From Thermogutta sp039793925 (GTDB lineage Bacteria; Planctomycetota; Planctomycetia; Pirellulales; Thermoguttaceae), in the NCBI RefSeq assembly GCF_039793925.1, contig NZ_JBAMME010000334.1, positions 1 to 64,000 on the forward strand: DNA of 64,000 nucleotides. The letters are read 5' to 3'. The notes under the pieces are model-generated. The model saw only the letters and a program-made list of their open reading frames with translations, did no database searches and was not told the DNA's origin. Shown here piece after piece: positions 46,385-54,911 of the stretch. Every line of letters begins with the position of its first letter. Position 1 is the first letter of the stretch. The position numbers were made by a program, and so were the translations under genes.

Positions 46385-47182
46385 ATGGCTTCCGTGTCTG
46401 ATATTCAGCGTCGCCTCCAATTTGCGATAGAAGCGGCCCGCGCAGCCGGCGAGATCACCCTTCGGTATTTTTCCAACCGAGACCTACTGGTCGAAAGAAA
46501 GGCCGACGCCTCCCCCGTCACCAGGGCGGACCGCGAGGCTGAGTTCTACATTAGGGAACGAATCCTTCAGACATTCCCCGAAGACGCGGTCATCGGTGAA
46601 GAGTGGGGGGACACTGGCGGCCGGAGCGGATTTCGCTGGATTATCGACCCAATTGACGGCACAAAATCATTCATCCACGGGGTTCCCCTGTACGCCACGC
46701 TCATTGGAGTGGAGTACGAGGGCACTGCCCTCCTTGGGGTGGACAGGATCCCTGCCACAGGCGAATGTGTCTATGCCGCTCGCGGCTCGGGTGCCTGGTA
46801 TCAGCGGGGAGACAATCCCCCCGAACCTGCCCGCGTTTCCACGTGCCGCTCTCTGGCGGAAGCAGCCTGGGTGACGAGCGAAGTGGCCAACTTCACCAAA
46901 ATCGGCCGACGTGATGCTTACCATCGCCTGGAAGAGGTGACCCGCCTTTCCCGGACCTGGGGGGATGGTTACGGCTATCTTCTCGTGGCCACGGGACGAA
47001 TCGATTTCATGGTGGACCCTCTCATGGAGATTTGGGACGCAGCGGCGATTCAACCCATCATCGAGGAAGCTGGCGGCAAGTTCACCGACTGGGCCGGCCA
47101 GCCCACGTTCACCTCGGGCAACGGCGTGGGCAGCAACGGCTGGCTTCACGAAGAAATCCTCAGAATCCTGCAAACCGCCTGA
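46385..47182 (+). CDS. hisN: inositol-monophosphatase-family phosphatase, histidinol-phosphatase type
   Basis: A 265-residue protein with the Mg-dependent phosphatase motifs: GEEWG, WIIDPIDGTKSFIHGVP and the late MEIWDAAAIQPIIEEAGG. KSFIHG after DPIDGT is typical of HisN histidinol-phosphate phosphatases rather than inositol or fructose bisphosphatases, but specificity is inferred. A GTG one codon upstream is an alternative start; GAGG lies upstream. No other his gene is nearby. Confidence 0.85.
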   Translation: MASVSDIQRRLQFAIEAARAAGEITLRYFSNRDLLVERKADASPVTRADREAEFYIRERILQTFPEDAVIGEEWGDTGGRSGFRWIIDPIDGTKSFIHGVPLYATLIGVEYEGTALLGVDRIPATGECVYAARGSGAWYQRGDNPPEPARVSTCRSLAEAAWVTSEVANFTKIGRRDAYHRLEEVTRLSRTWGDGYGYLLVATGRIDFMVDPLMEIWDAAAIQPIIEEAGGKFTDWAGQPTFTSGNGVGSNGWLHEEILRILQTA

Positions 47183-47219
47183 AAGTCCGGGCGGGTAGAG
47201 GTCGCGTCACCCTAATTGC

Positions 47220-47798
47220 CTACTCAGCAAACATCTCACGGACGAGAAGTCGCACCTCCTCCAGCCAGGCAACCCGCTGTTCGTGCGTGCTCAGGATAAT
47301 CGATTCAAAATTTCGGCGACGAAAATTTGTCACGCCGCAGAAACCGAAAATGCAGTTCTTCCACAGATTTTCCAGCGGATCGCCGTACAGCCGCAGCTCG
47401 TCGTCTCTCGGTGTGTTGGATGTAGTGAAGACCAGTGCCCGTTTGCCTGCCAAAAGCCCTTTGACCCCATCCGATGTAAAATCATACGCGACCCCCTGCC
47501 GGAATACGCGATCGACCCAACCTTTCAAGATCGCGGGAGGCTGCCCCCACCAGTTGGGATGAACGATCACGTAGCCGCCGACTTCCTGCAGTTGCGCGCA
47601 ATGCTGACGGATTTCCGACGGCACTTCCGCATCCTTGGCAATCTGTTCAAACGGCAATAAGGGGTCAAAATTTTCGCGGTACAGATCGTGATAGATAACC
47701 TCGTGGTTGATCTCCCACAGCGTCTGCGCAGCCGTCGCGGCAATGGCCTGACAGAAACTCCCAACACGCGGATGTCCAAGGACCACGAGCACCTTCAT
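47220..47798 (-). CDS. NAD(P)H-dependent oxidoreductase, flavodoxin-like (KefF/NQO1 family)
   Basis: A 192-residue flavoprotein: KVLVVLGHPRVGSFCQAI at the N-terminus (FMN phosphate loop), VIVHPNWWGQPPAILKGWVD, and KRALVFTTSNTPRD. These match the Flavodoxin_2 family of quinone reductases. It transfers electrons from NAD(P)H to quinones or similar acceptors in the cytoplasm. It is convergent with the hisN-like gene with only 37 bp between. Confidence 0.88.
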   Translation of the reverse strand: MKVLVVLGHPRVGSFCQAIAATAAQTLWEINHEVIYHDLYRENFDPLLPFEQIAKDAEVPSEIRQHCAQLQEVGGYVIVHPNWWGQPPAILKGWVDRVFRQGVAYDFTSDGVKGLLAGKRALVFTTSNTPRDDELRLYGDPLENLWKNCIFGFCGVTNFRRRNFESIILSTHEQRVAWLEEVRLLVREMFAE

Positions 47799-47982
47799 TG
47801 TCTCGGTTTCCTCCTCTGTCCCATGATTTCTTCCGGATGTCTTGTTTTAAATGGACAAGGGCTGCCCGGACCGGTGAGAGTTTTCCTCCCGCAGCAACCA
47901 CTCAACATACACAGCACCCATCCGACAATTCCTCCACAGGTGCAGGAAGCTCTCGGCAGTGGAAACGCCTGAGCGTTTGTTT

Positions 47983-48462
47983 CTATTCGGCTTGCGGACG
48001 ATCCGTCTCCGAACCCACCGGACACGCGCCTCGTTCTAGCGGCGGTGGCTCTTCTGGACAAATGGTGAAAGCGGCTATGATCTCCGGAGGAATACGAGTT
48101 GGTTGACCGGTCTTGTAGTTGACAAACGCCCAAAGCGTTTCCGCCCGGGCAAGTAGTTCTCCATCACGGCCGCGATAAATCCGGTACTTCCGCCGCGAAG
48201 TGACTTTTTTGAAGTCCGCAACCCAGGTTTGCACGACGACCTCATCTCCCAACCGGGCGGGAGCCAAATACTCGATGTTATGCGAGCGAACCACCCAGCC
48301 TGCCCCCAAAGCGAGGTGCCGATCAGGCGACCATCCACACGCCGTGGAATGGGCGACGGCGGCATCCTGAAGCCACTGGACGTAGGCCACGTTATTGGCG
48401 TGCCCCAGGGCGTCAATCTCCTCCGGTTGCACCAGGCGATGGTGATAAAAAACAGCCGTCAT
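47983..48462 (-). CDS. acyl-CoA thioesterase (4HBT hotdog fold)
   Basis: A 159-residue single hotdog domain: DALGHANNVAYVQWLQDAAV with the catalytic-region Asp/His of the 4HBT family, SHNIEYLAPARLGDEVVVQT, and RAETLWAFVNYKTGQPTRIP. The substrate is probably a short or medium acyl-CoA; YbgC/FadM-like proteins have the same pattern. I prefer the ATG at 48462 to an in-frame start six codons earlier. Confidence 0.88.
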   Translation of the reverse strand: MTAVFYHHRLVQPEEIDALGHANNVAYVQWLQDAAVAHSTACGWSPDRHLALGAGWVVRSHNIEYLAPARLGDEVVVQTWVADFKKVTSRRKYRIYRGRDGELLARAETLWAFVNYKTGQPTRIPPEIIAAFTICPEEPPPLERGACPVGSETDRPQAE

Positions 48463-48643
48463 CGGCAGCAGCAACCCCAAAGACCGTTTGTGTACATGAA
48501 TTAATTACGCTCGAAGGCCAGCCCCGGTTTGACTCACCATGTATCCGGTTCTCTTACACCGAACACCCGATCGCCGATTTTTCTCCGACTTCGCCCCCTT
48601 GTGTCGACGCGAGTTTCCATCAAACCCGCGGAACACATGGCAC

Positions 48644-49384
48644 TCACCGCCACAGATCGTCTCCTGCAAAAGGATGGATGGGCCCCAGACCTTTTGGTTT
48701 CGGTAATACCTTGAGGATCTGCTCGGCCAGTTTGAGGTCCTCCTTGGTCGTGATCTTGATGTTCAGCGAGGAGCCCGGCACGACGTGCACTTTCTTCCCC
48801 AGTCGCTCCACAAGCTGCGCGTCGTCGGTAGCCGGAAATCCTTCTCGCTTTTCGTACGCTTCCAGCAACCAGTCTCGCCGAAAAACCTGTGGCGTTTGAG
48901 CTTCCCATAAGTCTTCCCGAGACTGCGTTGCCATGATGACTCCCGAGTGGTCGACGCGTTTCAGTGTGGCGGTAACGGGCACTGCCAGGATGGCAGCCCC
49001 TGTCTCCTGAGCCTTCTGAAAAACCGCATCAATCCACAGTTCACTGAGACACGGACGGGCAGCATCATGAACACAGACGAATTCGGCGTCCGATTTCACT
49101 TGGCGAAGGGCGTTGTGCACCGAATCCGCGCGCTCCGGTCCCCCTTCCACCACTTGCACACCCAGCAGTGTGATGTCGGCACTAAACCGCGCAAGGAACT
49201 CCTCGCGATCTTGTGGCGCCACGGCCACGATGATCTGGATGACATCTTCCCTTTGGGAAAACCGGTGCAGACTATGGAGCCAAACGGCCCGCCCGGCTAA
49301 CGGAGCAAACGGCTTCTTGTAATGCATGTCCTGAAATCGTGAACTGGCTCCTGCTGCCGGTAAAATGACGGCGAATCGTGCCAC
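48644..49384 (-). CDS. ispD: 2-C-methyl-D-erythritol 4-phosphate cytidylyltransferase
   Basis: A 246-residue IspD: N-terminal nucleotide loop ILPAAGASSRF (with the conserved Lys in KKPFAPLAGRAV), EGGPERADSVHNAL, VCVHDAARPCLS, EAQTPQVFRRDWL and the late TDDAQLVE and KITTKEDLKLAE. It makes CDP-ME in the non-mevalonate isoprenoid pathway. The GTG start at 49384 is supported by GGAAGGGAG at optimal distance. Confidence 0.93.
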   Translation of the reverse strand: MARFAVILPAAGASSRFQDMHYKKPFAPLAGRAVWLHSLHRFSQREDVIQIIVAVAPQDREEFLARFSADITLLGVQVVEGGPERADSVHNALRQVKSDAEFVCVHDAARPCLSELWIDAVFQKAQETGAAILAVPVTATLKRVDHSGVIMATQSREDLWEAQTPQVFRRDWLLEAYEKREGFPATDDAQLVERLGKKVHVVPGSSLNIKITTKEDLKLAEQILKVLPKPKGLGPIHPFAGDDLWR

Positions 49385-49947
49385 AGCAATCTCCCTTCCT
49401 GGCCAGCCAGATAATTGAGAAAGCCACATCTTTTTCCTTCACCATCCGCGGAAATTCGCTTCCTGTCAACGCCGGGAACCCTAATCCATCTCCACCTTTG
49501 CAATAATCTGTGAGATGCCACGGCGGGACCTCTTGCACGGGCAATTCATGAATTGCTCCGACCGTTTAACCAGCACCTGAATCGAGGACCTGGAGTCCGG
49601 CCGGTGAAATTGATGGTGCAAACGCCAGAATGTGGACCTGATAAGCCGGTCCCTCCAAGAGATGCTTCTGGAGGGACGCACTTGGCGTGCCCGGTGAAAA
49701 GGTAGCGCTCATCCAAGGTAAGAAAACGGAACTGAAAAGCAGGTCAAGCCGGGCTCAGGATTATTCCCGTGCAAGCTCTCCTCCAGGTGAGGGTTCGGTG
49801 CTGGGCGTTGGTGAAAACTGGGGAAATCTCCATCGGCGGAGTTGTCAGCCGGAGGGAAATCGGATAAAGTAATGCGAAGAGGAGCGGTTAGATGAACGCG
49901 ATGTGACCTCCCCTGCGGTGGGGTCAAAGAGTCACAGGCTAAAAGCT
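49385..49947 (+). other. gene-free region with a strong hairpin before tRNA-Pro
   Basis: About 560 bp without a protein gene. A 9-bp perfect inverted repeat GTCCCTCCA (49649-49657) / TGGAGGGAC (49669-49677) with an 11-nt loop is present, followed by about 200 bp of GA-rich sequence with several short G-rich and GAAA runs. It could encode a structured RNA, but no known family (RNase P, tmRNA, SRP, 6S) was recognised. It must also contain the promoters of ispD and the tRNA. Confidence 0.4.
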
Positions 49948-50023
49948 CGGGGCGTGGCGCAGCCTGGATTAGCGCGCTTGCTTGGGGTGCAAGAGGTCAC
50001 CGGTTCAAATCCGGTCGCCCCGA
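49948..50023 (+). tRNA. tRNA-Pro (anticodon GGG)
   Basis: A 76-nt cloverleaf: acceptor CGGGGCG pairs with CGCCCCG followed by discriminator A. The D-arm is rich in G/C, the anticodon stem CTTGC/GCAAG encloses TTGGGGT (anticodon GGG), and the T-arm ACCGG-TTCAAAT-CCGGT is standard. A C at position 1 agrees with bacterial tRNA-Pro. CCA is not encoded. A terminator lies about 75 bp downstream. Confidence 0.95.
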
Positions 50024-50096
50024 CTTATTCGTGATTTTTGCTCAATTCGAAGAATCACGGACGGATCAAATCCACAATTTGCCATCGCCGGGTCAC

Positions 50097-50134
50097 AAAA
50101 ACGCCGAGGGTTGTGTTTAAGCCTTCGGCGTTTT
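50097..50134 (+). terminator. Rho-independent terminator after tRNA-Pro
   Basis: Ten-pair stem ACGCCGAGGG / CCTTCGGCGT (one G-T pair) flanked by A4 upstream and T4 downstream, so it can work in both directions. Confidence 0.8.
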
Positions 50135-50324
50135 GCATTGTACACGTATCATCAAGTCAAACAATCTTGACTCGCCCACAGAAATCGCCTATCTTATCGA
50201 CCCGATGTGCCCGGTTAGAAATTTTTCACGGTTTTGCCGATACAATGGCCTGGTAAGCCCAAAGCATTTGATCGTCCTTCGACACGGATGTCTGCCTGAA
50301 GAGAGTTTTCAGGAGTTCGCACGG

Positions 50325-50981
50325 ATGATACTACCCCGCCGTTCCCTGTTTTGCTTCGGTAGGCTCTGGCTATTTCTGCCGGTGTCTCTTGTCGCATCCG
50401 GATGTGCCACGACGCATGCTGAGCGGGGTGCTCTATTCGGCGGGCTCCTGGGAGCCGGGACGGGGGCGATTGTGGGAAACGCGGCCGGAAATACCCTCGC
50501 CGGAACCGCCATCGGCGCCGGGGTGGGCGCTCTTGCCGGTTCAGCCATCGGCGACAGCCTCGACGAAATGGAGGCGCAAAACCGCGCACTGATTGCGCAA
50601 CAGCTAGGCCGGGAAATTCCCGCAGGCGCTGTGACGTTTGATGACGTCATTGCCATGACCAGAGCCGGGGTGGCCGAAGAACTCATCGTCAATCAGATTC
50701 GCATTAATGGGATGGTTCGTCAGCCCACCACGGATGATATTATCCGCCTGCAGAAAGAGGGTGTGAGCGTGAACGTCATCAAAGCGATGCAAGAACCGCC
50801 TCTGCGTCGCCAGCCGAGTAATGACCGTCCGATCGTCATTCGCGAGTCGAGTCCTCCACCGGTCGTGATCTACGAGCACGATCCCTGGTGGTGGGGACCG
50901 CCCTGGCCCCATTGGCATTACCATTACCGCTACTACCGCCCTCGGCCGGGTGTAAGCTGGGGGATCACTTTCCACAATTGA
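50325..50981 (+). CDS. glycine-zipper lipoprotein with aromatic/His-rich tail
   Basis: A 218-residue protein with a lipoprotein signal ending VSLVASGC and a glycine-zipper segment (repeated GxxxG: GALFGGLLGAGTGAIVGNAA). A helical region follows with RAGVAEELIVNQI and LQKEGVSVNVIKAM, then a C-terminus packed with Trp, His, Tyr and Pro (WWWGPPWPHWHYHYRYY). It is probably outer-membrane associated. The ATG has AGGAG upstream; longer in-frame starts are ignored because the signal peptide begins here. Confidence 0.75.
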   Translation: MILPRRSLFCFGRLWLFLPVSLVASGCATTHAERGALFGGLLGAGTGAIVGNAAGNTLAGTAIGAGVGALAGSAIGDSLDEMEAQNRALIAQQLGREIPAGAVTFDDVIAMTRAGVAEELIVNQIRINGMVRQPTTDDIIRLQKEGVSVNVIKAMQEPPLRRQPSNDRPIVIRESSPPPVVIYEHDPWWWGPPWPHWHYHYRYYRPRPGVSWGITFHN

Positions 50982-51234
50982 AAAACTCTTCGAGTTCCTT
51001 TTGACACCGAGCTACACTTACCGCTTGAGGCTTTACATACCCGCGGCTGCCCGATCAGATGATCTGCTGCGCCTCTCGGAATCTTTCCGGTGGCGTCCCG
51101 GGTACTCCTTCCTCTCATGTGACACAGTGCAGCCGACACTTGGGAGCGAACACCCGTCGCCGCTGCTGTTCGGGCTTCCCAGGAGACGAAACGAGGAGCC
51201 GCCGGAATGACCGGCAACCCTCCGCGGTGGACCA

Positions 51235-52482
51235 CTAATTGGCTTTGTGAAACTCCTCGGGCGACATCGGCCCAATGACATCGGTGGCGTTGCATGTCAG
51301 CGGATATTTTTCGGCGACGGCGTTGACCTGCTCCAGCGTCAGTTTTTCGATGATTGCCAAGTCATCTTCCAGCGAGCGATACTGCCCTGTGGTCAGGCGT
51401 TCGGAACCCACTGGGAAAAGACGTGCGGAAGGCCGTTCGGCTGCCAGGGCCAAGCTGGACATGAGTTTGTTCTTGACGCGTTCGAGTTCCTCGGCGGTCA
51501 CGCCGTGTTGCTCAATGGCCGTGTAAACCTCTCGCAATCGCTGCAAGTTCTCCTGAAGCATGCCGGGATCGCAGCTCATCAACGTGGCGAAGACCCCCGC
51601 GTCCTCGTAGCCCTCGTAGCTGAGCGATATGGAGTCCACGCGGCCCGGCTCAATGAACTCCCAATACAAACGGCTGGAAGAACTTCCCGATACAATGGCT
51701 GCCAGCATTTGTGCGGCAAAGCGGTCAGGGCTGTCCGCCGGGGGCGCCTCCGCCAACTGGATGACATATTCCTGGGTAGCGGTTGGCTTTTGGTGGACAC
51801 GCAATCCGTAGGCCGGCTCGAGCAACCGTTGCCGGATCCGTTCACTCTCGATCGGCTCCAGGTGACTGCAATGCTTTTCGGCAAGAGCCACCAATTTGGG
51901 GAATTCAACCGCGCCCGTTGCCGCAATTACCACATTGGTGGCCGTGTAACGCTGGTTATAGTAGCTGCGCATTTGCTCAACGGTGAGCCGAGAAATGGAC
52001 TCCGTGGTGCCGATGACGCTCTGCCCCAGGGGATGTCCCGCGAAGAACCTCGCCCGGCAGAGATCGTCCACGCCGTACGGTGGCTGATCCAGGTACATCG
52101 AGATTTCTTCTAGGATAACCTGCTTTTCCAGTTCAAAATCTTCCTGTCGCAGAGCCGGCCGAAGAAGCAGCGCTAGCAGCTCGAACGCCCGGTCCAGATA
52201 CTCCGGCAGGAAAACCGCGTAATAAACGGTCTCCTCGAAAGAGGTGGTGGCGTTGTAGGAGGCCCCAATCTCATCAAAACCGCGGTTGATGTCCTCGGAC
52301 GTGATTCGCCCTGTCCCTTTGAACGCCATATGCTCTAGAAAATGGCTGACCCCGGCAAGTTCCGGCGGCTCGTCTCGGGAACCGGCACGAACAAAAAAGC
52401 CCAGGGCAATTGACAGCGCCCGGGGATGGCTCTCACAAATGACATCCACTCCGTTCCACAGTTTATGACTGTAAAAGCTCAC
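51235..52482 (-). CDS. M16-family zinc peptidase (catalytic subunit-like)
   Basis: A 415-residue protein of the pitrilysin/mitochondrial processing peptidase family. The inverted zinc motif HFLEHMAFKGT (HxxEH) is present with the downstream Glu in the ETVYYAVF region. GTG start at 52482 has GGAGG six bases upstream and overlaps the preceding gene by 20 bp. Such genes usually encode the active subunit of a two-chain periplasmic or cytoplasmic peptidase. Confidence 0.92.
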   Translation of the reverse strand: MSFYSHKLWNGVDVICESHPRALSIALGFFVRAGSRDEPPELAGVSHFLEHMAFKGTGRITSEDINRGFDEIGASYNATTSFEETVYYAVFLPEYLDRAFELLALLLRPALRQEDFELEKQVILEEISMYLDQPPYGVDDLCRARFFAGHPLGQSVIGTTESISRLTVEQMRSYYNQRYTATNVVIAATGAVEFPKLVALAEKHCSHLEPIESERIRQRLLEPAYGLRVHQKPTATQEYVIQLAEAPPADSPDRFAAQMLAAIVSGSSSSRLYWEFIEPGRVDSISLSYEGYEDAGVFATLMSCDPGMLQENLQRLREVYTAIEQHGVTAEELERVKNKLMSSLALAAERPSARLFPVGSERLTTGQYRSLEDDLAIIEKLTLEQVNAVAEKYPLTCNATDVIGPMSPEEFHKAN

Positions 52483-53722
52483 TGGGGACCTCCACAGGCC
52501 TTGGGCCAACAGTGACGACTGTGAAATCTCGCGGGCGATTCTCTCGAAGGAAACTGTTGATTTCCTCGGTAGTGAGGGAATCCACAGCCTTTTTGATCTC
52601 TTGCATGGAGCGCACTCGCCCCAGAAGCGCCCAATCCTGGGTCAGGGCGTGAGCTCTCGCAGCACTGGATTCTTGAAGAAAGACAATCCCACTTTTCAAT
52701 TGAGCCTTGGCGCGATTCAGCTCGTCGTTGTGAACGCCCTCCCCGAGGTTCTGAAGTTCTTCCAGCAAAACTTGCAACGACTCTTCCGCTCGTTCGGAAG
52801 TGGTGCCCACATAACAGATCACCCCACCAAATCCGCGGATAGCCACGTAGCTGGCCCCCACGGCGTAACACAGGCCCCGTCTTTCCCGCAGTTCCATGAA
52901 GAGTCGTGAGCTCGTACCACTGCCCAGCATCCCAGCCGCCGCCCGCGCCAAGAAATAACGGTCATCTTCATAGGGAACACTTCTATAGGCCACGCCGATA
53001 TGAGTTTGCTGAGAATCGAACGGAACATGGGCCTGGCGCTCGGTGGGCCAGCGTGCTTCCGGTGGAGGGGGCGGACATCCTTTCCAGTCGCCAAGTAGTT
53101 CGCCGATCGATGACACGAGTTCATCCCAGTTGAATCGTCCCGCTACCCCAATGACGATACCGCTGGGCTGGAAGTGGCGCTCGAAAAACTCTGCTACCTC
53201 GTGCCAGGAAATAGCCACCACGTGGTCAATCATGCCATGGGGGGACCGACTCCAGGGATATGGAAGAAAACGATATCGAAGGGCTTTGTTCAACTGGTGC
53301 TCCGGGTCATCCTCCTCCGCCTGAATCGTCTGGATGAGCCCCTGGCGAGCAGATTCGAGATCCTCTTGGGGAAGGCGCGGCTTTCGGAGGACATCGCTGA
53401 AGATTGCCAGGGCCTCCCGCAGATAATCGGGCCGCATCGCTGCGCTGAAATGGATGTACCGGTGTCCTACCGATTCCGACCACACCACGCCGAGGTTTTC
53501 CAAATCCTCCAGAAACGCCCGGGCGTCGCGCGGCCCCGCCCCACGGAGGACCATATCGGTTGTCAAACTGGCCAGTCCCTGGCGATCCTCGGGGTCAAAC
53601 AAGGCCCCTGCCGGGATAGCGATGTCAAAACTGACCGAGCTGAGCCAGGGAAGCGGCTCTGCCACGACGAGTAATCCATTATCGAAATGGTGGACGAAAT
53701 AAGAATCACTGGATGTGGTCAC
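52463..53722 (-). CDS. M16-family peptidase homologue without the zinc motif (partner subunit)
   Basis: A 419-residue paralogue of the next gene. Where HxxEH should be, it has LASLTTDMVLRG, so it cannot bind catalytic zinc. It keeps the substrate-binding RxxxGLCYAVGASY region typical of the non-catalytic partner in heterodimeric M16 peptidases. It is encoded first, overlapping the catalytic gene, which supports a 1:1 complex. Confidence 0.9.
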   Translation of the reverse strand: MTTSSDSYFVHHFDNGLLVVAEPLPWLSSVSFDIAIPAGALFDPEDRQGLASLTTDMVLRGAGPRDARAFLEDLENLGVVWSESVGHRYIHFSAAMRPDYLREALAIFSDVLRKPRLPQEDLESARQGLIQTIQAEEDDPEHQLNKALRYRFLPYPWSRSPHGMIDHVVAISWHEVAEFFERHFQPSGIVIGVAGRFNWDELVSSIGELLGDWKGCPPPPPEARWPTERQAHVPFDSQQTHIGVAYRSVPYEDDRYFLARAAAGMLGSGTSSRLFMELRERRGLCYAVGASYVAIRGFGGVICYVGTTSERAEESLQVLLEELQNLGEGVHNDELNRAKAQLKSGIVFLQESSAARAHALTQDWALLGRVRSMQEIKKAVDSLTTEEINSFLRENRPRDFTVVTVGPRPVEVPSELLQS

Positions 53723-53892
53723 GTGCAGTTGTACCCCTCACATCAGGTTAGCGGACGTTGGTCAAGGCGATTGAGAGCGCATGGTGGAGAGCGCTTCAGT
53801 GTGACCCGTTCTTTTTCAACTCCGAAGTTTTATTGTACGCCCCAAAACTTGTTCGCCGAATAGCGGGAGTGTCGCAGTAAAAGGAGGGAAAC

Positions 53893-53898
53893 TATAAT
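53893..53898 (+). promoter_or_regulatory. -10 element of the rnc promoter
   Basis: A perfect TATAAT 170 bp before rnc. The -35 region (GTCGCA, 16 bp upstream) is poor. Transcription starting near 53905 would include the leader hairpin listed next. Confidence 0.4.
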
Positions 53899-53923
53899 TG
53901 ACCGTGGACAGAGAGGCTGCTGG

Positions 53924-53979
53924 GCTCGTCCCCAACCGAGCCAGGTGAGCTGCTTGGCGGAACTCGGTTGAGGACGAGC
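53924..53979 (+). promoter_or_regulatory. long hairpin in the rnc leader
   Basis: Arms GCTCGTCCCCAACCGAG (53924-53940) and CTCGGTTGAGGACGAGC (53963-53979) pair at 15 of 17 positions with a two-base internal mismatch and a 22-nt loop. A second repeat GCTCTACAG (53978-53986) / CTGTAGAGC (54046-54054) adjoins it and reaches the start codon region. Such a double-stranded leader could be a substrate for RNase III itself, as known for E. coli rnc autoregulation (inference). Confidence 0.5.
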
Positions 53980-54063
53980 TCTACAGCATGGATGAATGCG
54001 CTCGGCCGGCAACACAAGGCCAGCATCGACGGGAAAGTTCGTGAGCTGTAGAGCACCGATCTC

Positions 54064-54849
54064 ATGGGAGCCTTTGACAACACCGACGATCCGAGAATCC
54101 GTACCTGCCAGGAAAAAATCGGCTACAGCTTTTCAAATCCGCGGCTGCTCCAGACAGCTCTGACGCACGCGTCCGGGGCTGAAACACGGCTCGAATCGAA
54201 CGAGCGATTGGAATTCCTGGGCGACGCCGTGCTGGGAATGGTGGTCTGCGAGCTACTCTACCGAAAGCTCCCCCATCTTACGGAAGGCGAGCTCACCCGG
54301 TTGAAATCCAGCATCGTCAGCCGGTTGCATTGTGCGGAGCTGGCTCGACGCTTGGGTCTGGAAAAACTGATCATCATCGGAAAAGGCCTGTCTGGTCAAC
54401 CCAAGCTTCCCAACTCGCTCCTGGCAGCGGTTTTCGAGGCCATCACGGCGGCCATCTACCTGGACGGGGGGCTGGATGCAGCGAAACAATTTATTGAACC
54501 GCTCGTCCTGCCAGAACTGGAAGCCTTTGTACGGGACCGAATCGGCGAAAACTACAAATCAATCCTCCAGCAGATCAGCCAGAGATCTTTTGGGACCACG
54601 CCCGCGTATCTTCTCCTGGAGGAGCGGGGACCGGATCATGGCAAACTTTTCAAGATCGCTGCTCAGATCGGCACCACACGCTACCAGGCTGCCTGGGGAA
54701 AAAGCAAGAAAGAAGCGGAACAACGCGCAGCGTGTAACGCACTCCATCAATTGAAAGCGCTGCCGCCGCCTTGTTCGGATGAACTGGGTGAGGACGGGCT
54801 TCCCGTCGTCGGTCCCGTAGCCGAGGGAATTGAACGGTTCCTGGAGTAG
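54064..54849 (+). CDS. rnc: ribonuclease III
   Basis: A 261-residue protein: N-terminal RNase III domain with the signature NERLEFLGDAVLG and a second active-site Glu in AVFEAITAAIYLDGG, then a C-terminal dsRNA-binding domain ending KSKKEAEQRAACNAL. It cleaves double-stranded RNA, including rRNA precursors. The ATG gives normal length. The gene has a long structured leader. Confidence 0.95.
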   Translation: MGAFDNTDDPRIRTCQEKIGYSFSNPRLLQTALTHASGAETRLESNERLEFLGDAVLGMVVCELLYRKLPHLTEGELTRLKSSIVSRLHCAELARRLGLEKLIIIGKGLSGQPKLPNSLLAAVFEAITAAIYLDGGLDAAKQFIEPLVLPELEAFVRDRIGENYKSILQQISQRSFGTTPAYLLLEERGPDHGKLFKIAAQIGTTRYQAAWGKSKKEAEQRAACNALHQLKALPPPCSDELGEDGLPVVGPVAEGIERFLE

Positions 54850-54911
54850 GTTGACCTAGAGGCAACCATTGCTTTACCCCCCAGAATAATGGCTGCGCAG
54901 AAGGGAGTTCT

